33,442 bases of DNA from Clostridia bacterium (lineage in GTDB: Bacteria > Bacillota > Clostridia > Christensenellales > DUVY01), in the NCBI GenBank assembly GCA_026001225.1, contig BNZQ01000021.1, forward strand, positions 1-33,442, in the 5' to 3' direction. Within the stretch, counting starts at the first letter, position 1. Each line of letters opens with the position of its first letter. The notes under the pieces were generated by a model. The model had not been told where the DNA came from and made no database searches. It worked only from the letters and a program-made list of their open reading frames with translations. The position numbers and the translations under genes were made by a program. Below, piece after piece: positions 6,790 through 18,200 of the stretch.

Positions 6790-8418
6790 TTAGCGTATCG
6801 TTTCCCTGCTTTTTATGTTAACCGTATAGGCGTCGCGACATCCTTGAATACTATAAATAACTTTGATTCCGAAAGGGACGGCTTGTAAATAGAATACAAG
6901 CGCTTTGCTTTTATGCACCTCGATTCTATCTAAAAGTTCCCCATAAAGTAAGGGGATATCATACTTTAAATTTGATATATTAGCGGCCTCGTCGATCATT
7001 TTTTGCAAATCGATTGTCTGCTCCCGTATAAGCCGATTGTTCGCTTGAATATCCGAAATTTGTTTTGAGATCCGTTCAATCTCGCCGTCATAAAAAAGCT
7101 TTTGTCTTTTCAATTCTTCTTGACTAATCATTTCTTTTACAAACAAATCGATCGACCTTGTTTTGTATCCGTTCAATTCGTCGATTTTGTTTTGAAGGGG
7201 AACGACGTCCGTTGCCTCGGATTGCGCCTGAACGGTTTTTATCTCGGAGCTTATTTCTTTCATTAAAAGGCTTTTGTTGATTTGGATAAACTTTAAAACC
7301 TCTCTCATGCAAAGCGATAACGCTTTGTCGTTGACGGAATAGTTCTTACAACCTAAATCCTCCCCTAACAGATTCAATTTTTCTTTGCCGTAAGAGACCG
7401 CGGCATAACAACGCCATGTAATGGAATTGTAGCGGCGGTTTTTTCCGACCGACTGCCTTCTTATAAATTTTCTGCCGCATTCGGCACAGAAAACCTTTCC
7501 GCTGCACCAATATCTGTTGGTGTATCTCGAACGTTTTTCCGCACTGTCGGTTACTCTGCGTTGCAGTTCCGCTTGAACCTGATTCCATGTGCCGCGGTCG
7601 ATAATCGCTTCGTGGGTGTTTTTAAGATACAGCGTGTTTTCAATTTTGTTTTTTTGGGACTCGTGCGTTAAGAAATCGGGGGTAAATGTTTTTTGTTGAC
7701 GCAAATCGCCGACATATTTTTCGTTTCGCAATATTTTGAAAATAGCGTTATGCGTCCATACTCTGCCTCGTTTGGTTTTGATTCCTTTTTCGTTTATTTC
7801 CCGGGCTATGCCGTAGCAGCTGCCTCCGTCGGCATATCTGTCAAAGATGAATTTCACAAGCGGGGCTTCTTCGGGATCGACGGTAATTTTACCGTCCGTG
7901 ATCACAAGCCCGTACATGGGGCCGCCGAAAGCGAATCCCCGTTCCATCATTCTTTTTTGCCCCCACTTGATTCGTTCGGAGGTTTTACGGCTTTCTTCTT
8001 GCGCGAGGCTGGCCATAATCGTCAAACGCAATTCTCCGTCCGAATCCAAGGTGTTTATATTATCGAGTATGAAATAAACGCCGACGCCGCGCGCTTTTAG
8101 CTTTCTGGTAAAGTCGAGAGTGTGCAGAGTATTTCTCGCGAAACGGGAAACCTCCTTGGTTATAATAAACTGTACGTTTCCGGCCAACGCGTCATGGATC
8201 AAACGGTTAAAATTTTTACGTTTTTTAATGGCCGTCCCCGTTATTCCCTCATCGTAATAGACCTCTCCGAGCGTCCAATTGGGATGGGATTTTATGAAGG
8301 CGGTAAAGTATTGAATCTGACTTTCAAGAGAATTTCTTTGATCCTCTTTATCCGTTGAAACGCGGCAATACGGAGACACGACTATATTTTGTGTCCACAC
8401 ATCGGCGGAGGGAACCAT
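6790..8418 (-). CDS. large serine recombinase 3 (542 aa)
   Basis: Third serine recombinase, on the opposite strand and from a different branch. The nucleophile is in Y-C-R-V-S-T-D (Ser21), followed by N-S-L-E-S-Q, Y-Y-D-E-G-I-T-G-T and K-E-V-S-R-F-A-R-N. The Recombinase domain (about 160-260) includes P-M-Y-G. The zinc ribbon begins C-A-E-C-G-R-K-F and continues with W-R-C and a later G-C-K-N-Y-S. A long coiled coil and a short C-terminal beta region complete it, and the length is normal. The ribosome site GGAG lies inside the end of the upstream small gene, whose stop is one base from this ATG, so the two are translationally coupled. The sequence appears intact. The coupling to a SHOCT-like protein is a gene order I have seen in Clostridial integrative elements, distinct from the tandem pair to the left. 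Confidence 0.95.
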   Translation of the reverse strand: MVPSADVWTQNIVVSPYCRVSTDKEDQRNSLESQIQYFTAFIKSHPNWTLGEVYYDEGITGTAIKKRKNFNRLIHDALAGNVQFIITKEVSRFARNTLHTLDFTRKLKARGVGVYFILDNINTLDSDGELRLTIMASLAQEESRKTSERIKWGQKRMMERGFAFGGPMYGLVITDGKITVDPEEAPLVKFIFDRYADGGSCYGIAREINEKGIKTKRGRVWTHNAIFKILRNEKYVGDLRQQKTFTPDFLTHESQKNKIENTLYLKNTHEAIIDRGTWNQVQAELQRRVTDSAEKRSRYTNRYWCSGKVFCAECGRKFIRRQSVGKNRRYNSITWRCYAAVSYGKEKLNLLGEDLGCKNYSVNDKALSLCMREVLKFIQINKSLLMKEISSEIKTVQAQSEATDVVPLQNKIDELNGYKTRSIDLFVKEMISQEELKRQKLFYDGEIERISKQISDIQANNRLIREQTIDLQKMIDEAANISNLKYDIPLLYGELLDRIEVHKSKALVFYLQAVPFGIKVIYSIQGCRDAYTVNIKSRETIR

Positions 8419-8419
8419 G

Positions 8420-8611
8420 CTAATACTCCGCGGGAGAGCCGACGATATCTTTTTGAAGCGCGATTAAAGCGTCTAATTGCTTCTTCGTCAGCAATCCCTT
8501 TTCATATAATTCCTTATAAACTCCGATTTTGAATTTTTTGTAAAAAATCGGCGGCGGTTGAATGGAAGTATGGATCGGAGAAGGATTCAAATTTTCTATC
8601 GGAGTTTTCAT
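8420..8611 (-). CDS. SHOCT-like small protein (63 aa), coupled to recombinase 3
   Basis: The frame is open upstream to 8761, but that part looks non-coding; the ATG at 8611 gives a compact 63-residue protein starting MKTPIENLNPSPIH. It has a Pro-rich N-terminus, then F-Y-K-K-F-K-I-G-V-Y-K-E-L-Y-E-K-G-L-L-T with K-K-Q-L-D-A-L-I, the short two-helix pattern of SHOCT-type oligomerisation domains (L..L...G.L T..(E/Q)(F/L)). Its stop codon is one base before the recombinase start, so the two are made together; a role as a recombinase partner, for instance a directionality factor, is inference. No strong ribosome site was seen, which leaves the start uncertain. Confidence 0.75.
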   Translation of the reverse strand: MKTPIENLNPSPIHTSIQPPPIFYKKFKIGVYKELYEKGLLTKKQLDALIALQKDIVGSPAEY

Positions 8612-8897
8612 AAATAATTCGATATATATATGTTTATTCCGAAGAGGTCGAACCGGTGCTTGCCGTCCGCCTAAAAAAAAAGGTTGAGATTGCGACGCCT
8701 CATTATAAATTCGGCGCCTGTGCCCTGCGGGTACGCAATGACACAAAGGCGGGCCGAACATGGGCGGGCCGACGCACGCTGCCCTTACCCTACGGCGTTC
8801 CTCTGAATAGACTTGTTGCGAAATGCTCCGCCGTTTTTAATCGGTCTTGTTTGTGCCTACAAGGTTATGCTGTCGCCCGAAACATCGCGATAATAAG
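8612..8897. other. intergenic region without a recognisable gene
   Basis: No convincing coding frame on either strand. A short direct repeat, GGCGGGCCGA, occurs at 8748-8757 and 8763-8772. I looked for inverted repeats flanking the promoter at 8898 that could make it invertible and saw none. Confidence 0.5.
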
Positions 8898-8926
8898 TTG
8901 TCATTTGTAGAAAAATGTTGTATAAT
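8898..8926 (+). promoter_or_regulatory. sigma-A promoter for the giant surface-protein operon
   Basis: TTGTCA (8898-8903), a 17-base spacer and a consensus TATAAT (8921-8926). Transcription would start near 8933, giving an untranslated leader of about 320 nt before the ATG at 9255. No second promoter of similar quality was seen before the gene. Confidence 0.75.
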
Positions 8927-8960
8927 AAATAAAGAAGGTGAAAAAGGTCGAAAGACGGCC

Positions 8961-9005
8961 GCAGAGGGTACCCTCTGCGCGTTTTGTCCCCAACGGGGAC
9001 AAAAC
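8961..9005 (+). promoter_or_regulatory. two adjacent perfect hairpins in the mRNA leader
   Basis: Bases 8961-8978 (GCAGAGGGTACCCTCTGC) are a perfect palindrome. Two bases on, GTTTTGTCCCC (8981-8991) and GGGGACAAAAC (8995-9005) form an 11-bp perfect stem with an AAC loop. Neither is followed by a U-run, so they are not simple terminators. They may protect the transcript, bind a regulator or act in attenuation; none of these can be chosen from sequence. Confidence 0.6.
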
Positions 9006-9133
9006 GGAAGGATAGGTTCATCGAAAAGAAGCGGTGAAGGTTCGGAGAGAGAGAAGGATTCGGAAAGGTTGGAAACGGAAGGATAGGTTCATCGAAAAGA
9101 AGCGGTGAAGGTTTGGAGAGAGAGAAGGATTCG
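9002..9133 (+). repeat. 71-bp-period tandem repeat in the leader
   Basis: A unit of about 60 bases starting AAACGGAAGGATAGG occurs at 9002 and again at 9073, with one visible difference (ttCgg against ttTgg). Its last part, GAGAGAGAAGGATTCG, is repeated a third time just after 9133. The units are purine-rich, with many GGAG/GAAGG stretches, and lie between the hairpins and the start of the giant gene. Confidence 0.85.
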
Positions 9134-9254
9134 AAGAAGAGAGAGAAGGATTCGAAACGGCTTTAAAAGGAAATACTAACGAATAGATAGACGGTTTCGG
9201 CGTCGAATTTAAAACATTCGGCGGCTCTATAATATACGAGGAGTTTTGAGATTT

Positions 9255-12200
9255 ATGGAAAACGGTCGGGTCGCAGGGAAAGGAAAACGAACGAAAATAC
9301 TCGTCGCCTGTTTGGCGGTGATTTTGTGCGCCGCGTTCGCGTTCGTTGCGAGGCTGAACGCTCCGGAGCGTTTCGACGCGCCGTGGGTCGCCGCGGCAGA
9401 CGACGTCGTTGACGACAATATTTTGGGCGAAGGAACGGCGGCCAAACCGTTTTTATTGTCCAAGACGCAGCATATGCTCGCGTTGCAGGGGCTGTACAAC
9501 GTCGCTACGACGGGCGTAGCCTACGACGGGTACGCGGCGTATTTTGTGGATTTACCGTCCCAAGCCCTCGCCGACGTGCGGGAGGCGATCCGCGCGCCCG
9601 GCGCGGTATTCGGCATGACCGCCTCGGTCGTCGTTACGATGACCAGCACGGACATGACCGTCACCGCCGCCCAAGCCAACGGCTTTCAGATCGGCGCGTC
9701 CGCGTATCCATTCGCGGGCGTCTTTGACGGAGGAAATAAAACGCTGACCGTCGCGCAAAGCACGGCCGCGAATATCGGCGGCGTTTTCGGCTATACGGCG
9801 GGGACGCAGGCGAATCCGGCCGTCGTTAAAAACCTGACCGTGGCCGGTTCCTTAACGTGCACCACCGCGACGGTGATCGGCGGCTTGATCGGACAGGCCT
9901 CGGGCTATACGACGGCGGACAACGTAACCGTCGCCGCTACGGTCGCTAAAACCGGCGCTACGAATTTGGCCTATATCGGCGGCATTATCGGCACGGGCAC
10001 GGGGCCGGCGGACGTCACGACGGTCAAGGATTGTACCGTTTCGGGGAATATAACGACGACCGCGGCAACGGTCGCGGCCACGAGAACGGGCGGCGTGATC
10101 GGCCGGTCGATCGGGACCACGACGGTCGACCGCGCGACGGTGCCGGCGGGCACGGTGATTGCGGCTTATTTTTACGCGGGCGGGATCATCGGCGACGACA
10201 ACATCGCTACGAACGTTACGACGGTTCAGAATTGCACCGTCAACGGCACGGTGCAGGTTACGAACACCGGATATATCGGGGGGCTGATCTATTCGTCGGC
10301 CGCTTCCGCGCTTACGGTAAAGGGCAATACCGTCGGCGGCACGGTCGCCGGGACGCCGGCCGCCGGTGTACCGTATACGGCGGGTCTGATCGCCCAGTTC
10401 AATTATGAGAACAATACCGCCGCCGCCGCGGTCGAAATCAGCGGCAATACGGTTTCGGCGGCGATCAAGGGCACGACGTACGCCGCCGGTTTGATTTCCA
10501 CAGCCAACATTTACGGCCTCGCGCGCGTCTTTACGATTTCCAACAACACGGTTTCCTCCGCGATTACCGTCACCGGCACGCCTACGGGCGGCCTGATCGC
10601 CAATTTGAACGGCGGGACGGTCAATTTGAGCGGCAATACGTTCTCCGGCACGATCACCGGCGGCACCACGTACGTCGGCGCGTGTATCGGCCAGGCGCCG
10701 GCCGTGGCCGCGCCGGGCGCGTTGGCCTTACAGATCGACGGCTTTACGATGACCGCCGCCGCTCAAATCGCCGGAACAAGCTATGTGGGCGGGGTGATCG
10801 GCGGCTCGGCGGCGGACGTAAACAGCCTGATCAAAATCACGAACGGCAAGGTATTTGGCAGGATTACGGGCACGGGCACAAACGTGGCCGGCCTCGCGGG
10901 TCTCGTGCAGGCAAAATTGGAGCTGCTTCACAATACCGTCAATACGCCGACCGCGCTCGGAGGCACGAATTATGTGGCGGGATTGGTGGGGCACCTCAAT
11001 TATACGTCCGCCGCGTTCACCGTGACCGTTTCGGACAACGAGGTGACCGGCGGCGGTATATCCGCTACGGGTACGAATGTGGGCGGGCTGTTCGGCGCGA
11101 TTACTTCGCTCGACGGCAAGACGATCAATATCGATAACGCGAGGGTCTCGGCCGACGTGATCACGAGCAATGCGACCGTGAGCACGGGCAACGGCGGTTC
11201 GTTCGCGGGCGGCTTCATCGGTTACCATGCTTACGGCTCGACCGTGAATATCACAAACAGTACGTTTTCGGGCGCGGTCAAAGCCGCCGGCTCGGCGGTC
11301 GGCGGAATCGTCGGCTATGTCTTTGGAAACAACGCCACTTACCACAGCGTGTTCAATCTCGACAACGTGACCGTGTCCGCAGCCTCCGTGATCGAGGGGC
11401 AATATTACGCGGGCGGCATTTTCGGTTATACGTACAGGTATAACGACTTTACCCTGAACGACACGTACGCTATGGGCACACTGAGCCGCACGGGCACGGC
11501 GGCCACCTACGGCTTCGGCGGCGTTTTCGGAGCTTTCTATCACGCGGGCAACACCGTCGCGATTTCCGGCAAAACCAGCAAGGTCACGCTGCCCGTCGTA
11601 AACGGCGCGACCACGATCAATCCCGTGATCGGCAGCGCGCCCGCGAGTTTGCCCGTAACATATCGGGTGCGGTATACGCCGAGCATATCGAACAGGACGC
11701 CCGTGCTGGACGTCCAAGACGGCGCGAACAATTTTAACGCGAACATACAGAATATCACCGGCGCAGGGTTCGATATCTTGAGGGTCGCAAATCCCACGCC
11801 GAGCCTGCAACCGGCGTCGCTGCGCGTAAAAATCGGTCTGCCGGGGTATGTTTCGCAGGAGTTCGGCGTGGACAAGGGCGCGTACTACGATCTGAATCTC
11901 GGCGCCGTCAGCTTTACGCCCCAAACGGAATACGAGGACATTTCGGGCAGGGGGACGGCCGGCAATCCGTTCCTATTGTCCCACCCGATGCATTTTATCG
12001 CCTTACAGCAGGTTTACGCGGGAACCACCGTCGCCAACACGCCGGGGTCGTCCCAGAACTATGTCCAATATTTGGAGCTCTTTACGGAGAACACGGCCTC
12101 CGGAACCGCCGCGGAGCAGCAAAGCCGGATCAAGGGCGCGGGCGTGCGGTTCGCGTTGAAAAACGATATCGATCTTTCGGCCTATAATGCCGCCGCGCCG

Positions 12201-15200
12201 TCGGCCGGTTTGGTCTATCCGACGTATACCGGCGTTTCGTTCGTCGGGAGCCTGGACGGCAGGAGTAAAACGGTAAAGACCGACACCGCGCTGTTCCCGA
12301 CGCTGACGGGCACGGCGGCTGTTCCCATTCAGATTCAGGATTTGACGATCGACGCGGCGATTTCGGCGTCCGCCGCCGCCGGCGCGTTGGCCAATACGAG
12401 CGCGGGTTACGTCTCCGCGGAGAATTGCACGGTAAAAGGCTCGATCGCGAACACCGCGCGCACGGGCGGCTTCATCGCGACCGCTTCGGGCCCCGGCATT
12501 CAGATCACGCAATCCAAATCGGAAGCGGCGATCGTCTGCACGGGGACGGGAACGCAGGAGATCGGCGGCTTTATCGGGCTTTATACGGGCGCGGATATAA
12601 CGGCGACGATTCTGACGATCGCCGATTCGGCGTTTTCGGGGACGATCCAATCCGCGGGCAATTCCGCGGGCGGCTTTATCGGATACGTCGCGAGCGGCGG
12701 CGTCGTCCTGACCCGGTGCACGGCCGGCGGCGGAATCGAGGCCGCGAATTACGCGGGCGGGCTGATCGGCCTTAACGCCGGCGCGGCCGTCAGCGACACG
12801 AGAATCAACGACTGCACGGTCGGACAAACGGCGACGGTCGTCGCCTCCACAGCCTCCGCGGGCGGCGCGGTCGGGTATGTCGCGGGCAGGGTCTATTTTA
12901 ACGGAATAACGGTCAGAGCCGCCGTATCGGGTAAAAATCCGGGAGGCGGGGACGACGTCGGCGGCTTGGTCGGCACAATCAACGACGCGAACGCGCTCGT
13001 CGAATTGAGCGGCGCGGCGGACGTTCGGGTATCCGTAGACGCGATCGTTTCGGTCAATAGGGGAGAGCTGGTCGGGCGGCGGGCGGCGGGCGTATTCCGC
13101 CTGCACGTGAGCTATGACATAGGCGGCGACACGAGCGTATTGTACCGTCTGTACAACGGAAGCGCGGCGTTGCCCGCCGGTTCTCTGTCGGATATAACGC
13201 CGACGGGCTTGAATATCGTTTTGTCCCAGTCGGCGATCAATTACACGGAGTATTCTCTGTGCCTTTACAAATACACCGCGGCCGAGGTGACGAAATCGTT
13301 GGTTGCGCGGGACGGCGGAAGCATCGTCGGCTACGCTTTGAATCTGGGCGCGGTCGCTTTGCCCGTGACAAGCATGATACGCGGCCTCGGAACCGAGGTT
13401 TCGCCCTTTATTTTGGCCGCTCCGGAGCATTTGACGGCGTTGCAGCAGGTGTTCGCCGGTACCGTCGGCGGCGGGGCGAACGATCCCGACAGTTATTACA
13501 GCTTCCTCGCCTTGTTCATCGAGCTTTCCGGCGACTACGCGACGAAGCGCAATATCGTTATCGCCGCCGACACGCGGTTTACGCTGTCGGCGGACGTGGA
13601 TTTGACGACGCTGCAAGGCTCCGCGCAATGGTCCTTGGTGCCGTTTACGGGGATCGGCACGTCCGCCGCGCCTTTCCGAGGGGTTTTGGACGGCGGCGGG
13701 CATAAAATTACGTTCAATATCAACAACGCCGACACCGCGAACGCCTATGTCGCGCTGTTTAAATACGCGAGCGGCACGACGACGTACCACGCGGCGATCA
13801 AAAACCTGAAGGTAGACGCGGTGATTCGCAATACGATCGCCGCTCCGCACACGGCCGTTTTGGTCGGCACTCTGCCCGCCGCGGGCTTTTTGGATATTTC
13901 GAACACGGAGGTCAACGGAACGATTACGATTCAAACGGCGGGCACGGCGGCGGGGCGCGTCGGCGGCTTCGTCGCCGACAATCTGGGGACCCTTACCGTC
14001 AGTGATTCCAAATTCACCGGCTCTATCCTGTCGGATATGGTCAGCGCGTCGCACTATGTCGGCGGGATCGTCGGGTACAGCGCGGCCGCCGCCAACACCG
14101 TGCGGATCAGCGGCGTCACCGTGGAAATGACGGCGCGGGTCATCGATTCGGGCGCGTTCGGCGGCTTGATCGGGTACGCGACGAACACGGGCGTCGGTCA
14201 TCTCGAGCTTTTAAACGGCACGGTAACGATAAAGAACGACGCGCTCGAATCCAAAATCGGCCTCGAATCCAAAACAAATACGGGCGGAATTTTGGGCTAT
14301 ACGAACTCGCCGAACAGCGTCATCGACGGCTTTACCGTGACGGTGTACGCCACGGCGGGCGGAAGTTACATAGGCGGAATCGTGGGTCAAACGATCGCCG
14401 CCGCCGCGAATTTGCAGATCAAAAACGGCACGGTCGACGGCTTTTTGCGGGCTCTTTCCTATGTGGGCGGCGTCGCGGGCGCGCTCGCGGGCACGTATAC
14501 GGCCGCAAATATCACGGTTCGGACGGATTTAAAGGCGACGGCAGGCTCGGCGGCCAACGTTTTCGTTGGCGGCGCCGTGGGACAGTCCTCCGCCGCGGGC
14601 ACGCTCGATACGGTCGTCTTCGACGCGGCGGTCAGCCTATCGGGCAATTACGCGGGCGGCCTCGTCGGCTACCATTCGGCGGGCGCGCTGACGATCCGGA
14701 GCTGCGCGGTCAAAAAGAATCTTACGGTCTCCGGCAATTACGTGGGCGGTATCGCGGGGTTGTCCGCCGGCGCCGCGCTCACGGTCACGGATACGACGGT
14801 TTCGGGCGGCGTCACCGGCATCAACTATGTCGGCGGCATGGTCGGAAGCTCCGAGTACTCCTTGATACTAGACAACGCGGCGGGGACGGGCGACGTCGTA
14901 GGAACGTCCAACGTGGGCGGCCTGGCGGGCCGAAAGATCGGCTACCAACTTGACGTGCGCACCTATTTCTCGCACGGGCGGGTTTCCGGCGCGACAAACT
15001 GGGCCGATTTGATCGGCAATAACGGTACCGCCGCCGGATATTTCGTCACATTCTACTATACGTATACGAGCGCGCAGTCGCCGCTTGTCGTCAATTCCTA
15101 TTTGAACGGCGCGCTCAACGCGACCTATTTCGCCGCCGCCGCCGCGACGGACGGCCCGATCACGTATCAATATCCCGCGGGCGTCATCGATATCAAGAGC

Positions 15201-18200
15201 CGCAGCATGTTTTTCGGTAAACCGGGCTACAACTCGCTGGACAAGCCTACGGCGACCGGCGGCGTGTTCCATCTGACCCTCGGCGAAATCACGCTGCCTC
15301 CGCTGCCCGACAGCATGGGCGCGATCTCGGGCAACGGCGGACAGTCGTCGCCGTTTACGCTGCGGCACCCTATTCATTTAATCGCGCTGCAACAAATTAT
15401 CGCGGGTACGGCGACCGTGAACAGCATGGACGATTACAATATCTATATCCCCTTGTTCACGGATATTACGGGCGACACCGCCGCCAAGCGCGCCGCGATC
15501 ACCGCGGCCGGAAAGATTTTCGCGATCGGCGAAAATATCGATATGGCGGCCTTCGGCGCGAGCGCGTCGGGTAAAAATTATCCCGTGTTTACGGGCCTCG
15601 GCAGCGCGGCGGCCAGCTCGTTCAAAGGCTCCCTCGACGGGCAGGGGTATACGGTCAAGTACACGATCGACGCGCCGAGCACGAACCAAACGGGCCTGAT
15701 CCGTTGGGCGAACGCCGGAAGCGAGCAGATTTTCAAGGATATCAAGCTGGAAGGCTCGGTCCGCGGCGCGTCCGAGGTCGGCGCGCTGATCGCCAACGCC
15801 GCCAATAAGCTTACGCTGGTCAACGTGACCTCGACCGTCGCGGCGACGGGAACCAGCTATGTCGGCGGGCTGATCGGCAGGACGACCGCGGAAATCAGCG
15901 CGGACGGACTGAACGTGAACGCCTCGGTTACGGCCACCGCCCAATACGCGGGCGGCGTCGCGGGTCACACGTCGTACGCGGGGGCCTTTACCGTGAATAA
16001 CTCTACCGTAAAGGGCGCGATCAGCTCTACCTCGCCCGGCAATCCCGCCGCCGTCGGCGGCGTCCTCGGGTACGGCTCGGCGGCGGGCGTTTTCAGCTTT
16101 GACAGGCTGACGACCGATTTGGATATCACCGCGAGCGGCCATACCGTTGGCGGCGCGGTCGGCGGGTTTGCCAACGTCGCCGTTCAGCTGACGGTGACGA
16201 ACGGGAACCTGAACGCAAGAATTCTGTTGCGTACGTTGGGGAGTAACTATTATTACTACGGCGGCGTCGTCGGTTACGTCGGTACGGCGATCGCTTCGCT
16301 CACGGTGACGGACACCGCGATCGGCGGCTCGATCAAGGGCAGAGCCTATGTGGGCGGCGTTTGGGGCGGGGGCACGGCCGCGGCGGCGACGCTGACCCGC
16401 GTGACGGTCAACGCGTCGGTTTACGCCGAAACTACCTATGCGGGCGGTTTGATCGGCTATGCGCAGGGTACGACGCTCAATATCGAAAATTGCACCGTGA
16501 ACGGAACCGTTCAGGCCAACGGCGGGCAGGTCGGCGGTCTGGCCGGCAGGTGCGATACGGCCACCGTGACGACGGCGTCTTTGACCGTCAACGGAAACGT
16601 ACAAGGCGGCAGCAGCTATACCGGCGGGCTTGTCGGGTATCTGTACCGTTCCAATTTGACGGTCTCCGGCGTCACGCAGATCAACGGAATCGTCACGGGC
16701 ACCGCGTATGTGGGCGGCCTCGTGGGACAATTCGTCAACGGGAACAGCGGCAACTATACGCTTTCTATTTCCGGCGCGGTGACGGTGGCGTCGGTGACCG
16801 GTACGTCCAATACGTCGAGAACGATCGGATCTGTGCAGTACGCTTCGCTGTATGTCAATCTGAACTTCGCGTATATCAGCGACGTGGCCGCTATGAGCAT
16901 TTTCCTCTATAACGGCGAGACGACGCAAATCACGACGAATTTGACGACCTCGACGCCCGGAAGCATCGTCTATTCGATCCGGGCCGCCGGAACCGTCAAT
17001 ATCGACAGCTATATGTTCCGCTTTATCTCGCCCGGCTATGCGACGCTGCGCAAGCCCGTGCGCAACGGCATGACCTATACCTTCGATTTCGGAGCCCTCG
17101 ATATTCAGGGTACCGGCATGGCGTATACGATCACGGGCTTGGGAACGGAAGCGAGTCCTTTTATTCTGACAAGCCCTCTGCACCTTCTCGCGATGCAGCA
17201 AATTTACAACGACGGCAGCGGCACGGCGACCGCGGCGTCCTCCTTGTATTTGGCGTTGTTTGTCGATAAGCCGGGATTGACCAGAGCGGAGGTCATCGCC
17301 GCGGGCACCTATTGGAAGCTGAACGCGAATATCGACATGACGGCGTGGAAGGCCGATCCCGACAGCGCGAATTATCCCGCCTTCCTGCGGATCGGCGATA
17401 ACGCCTCTACGCACGCGTTCAGCGGCAACTTTGACGGGAACGGCAAGACGGTCACCTTGAACGCCGCCGCGACGGCCGTCGGCTACGGCATGTTCGGCTA
17501 TGTCGTGTCCTCGCAGTCCTTGACGATCGCCAATTTGACGCTGAAATCGACGTTCAGCTCCACGACGAATACGGCGGGCGCGCTGATCGGCACGTTGAGC
17601 GCGAATCTGACGCTCGGCGGCATTCAGGCGGACGTGACGGTCGGCGGCGGAACCTACAGCATCGGCGGGCTGATCGGCAGCGTTTCGGGCGGTGTGACGC
17701 TTAACGTGCAGAATTCGTCCGTCAAGGTCAATATCACGACGACGGGCTATTATATCGGCGGCATAGCGGGCATCAATTCGGGTACGGTCAGCACCGAGGA
17801 CACGACCGTGAACGGCTCGATCGTGTCCAATTACAGCATCGGCGGCATCGTGGGCAGAAACGAAGCGGCGGGCACGGTCAATACAAAGACCACGACGGTC
17901 ACCGCCGACCTGAAATCCACGAACGCGGGAAGCGGCACGAATATAGGCACGGGCGGGGTCATCGGCTACAATTTGGGCGCGGCGACCTTGGAAACGACAA
18001 AATATAAGGGCGCGATCACCGTCGTCTATTTTGGCGGCGGGCTGATCGGGCGCACGAATTCGGCCGTCACAATCCGCAACTGCGAGACGGAGGCCAAAAT
18101 AACGGCGACGGCCCACTATGCGGGCGGCGCGATCGGGTATTCCTCGGGCGTGCTGGATCTCGACGGCTTTAAAACGCCGGCCGGCGCGGCCGTCGTCATA

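Noticed and set aside
8612..8761. N-terminal extension of the SHOCT-like protein
   Set aside because: The extra 50 residues are Pro/Arg/His-rich with no conserved pattern, and the family-like region begins near the internal ATG at 8611.
8420..8950. Invertible promoter controlled by the nearby recombinase (phase variation of the giant protein)
   Set aside because: Attractive from gene order, but I found no inverted repeats flanking 8898-8926; only a chance 8-bp direct repeat (AGGTCGAA).
9228..9233. TATAAT just upstream of the giant gene as a second promoter
   Set aside because: No -35 box at a suitable distance, and the start point would fall on the ribosome site.
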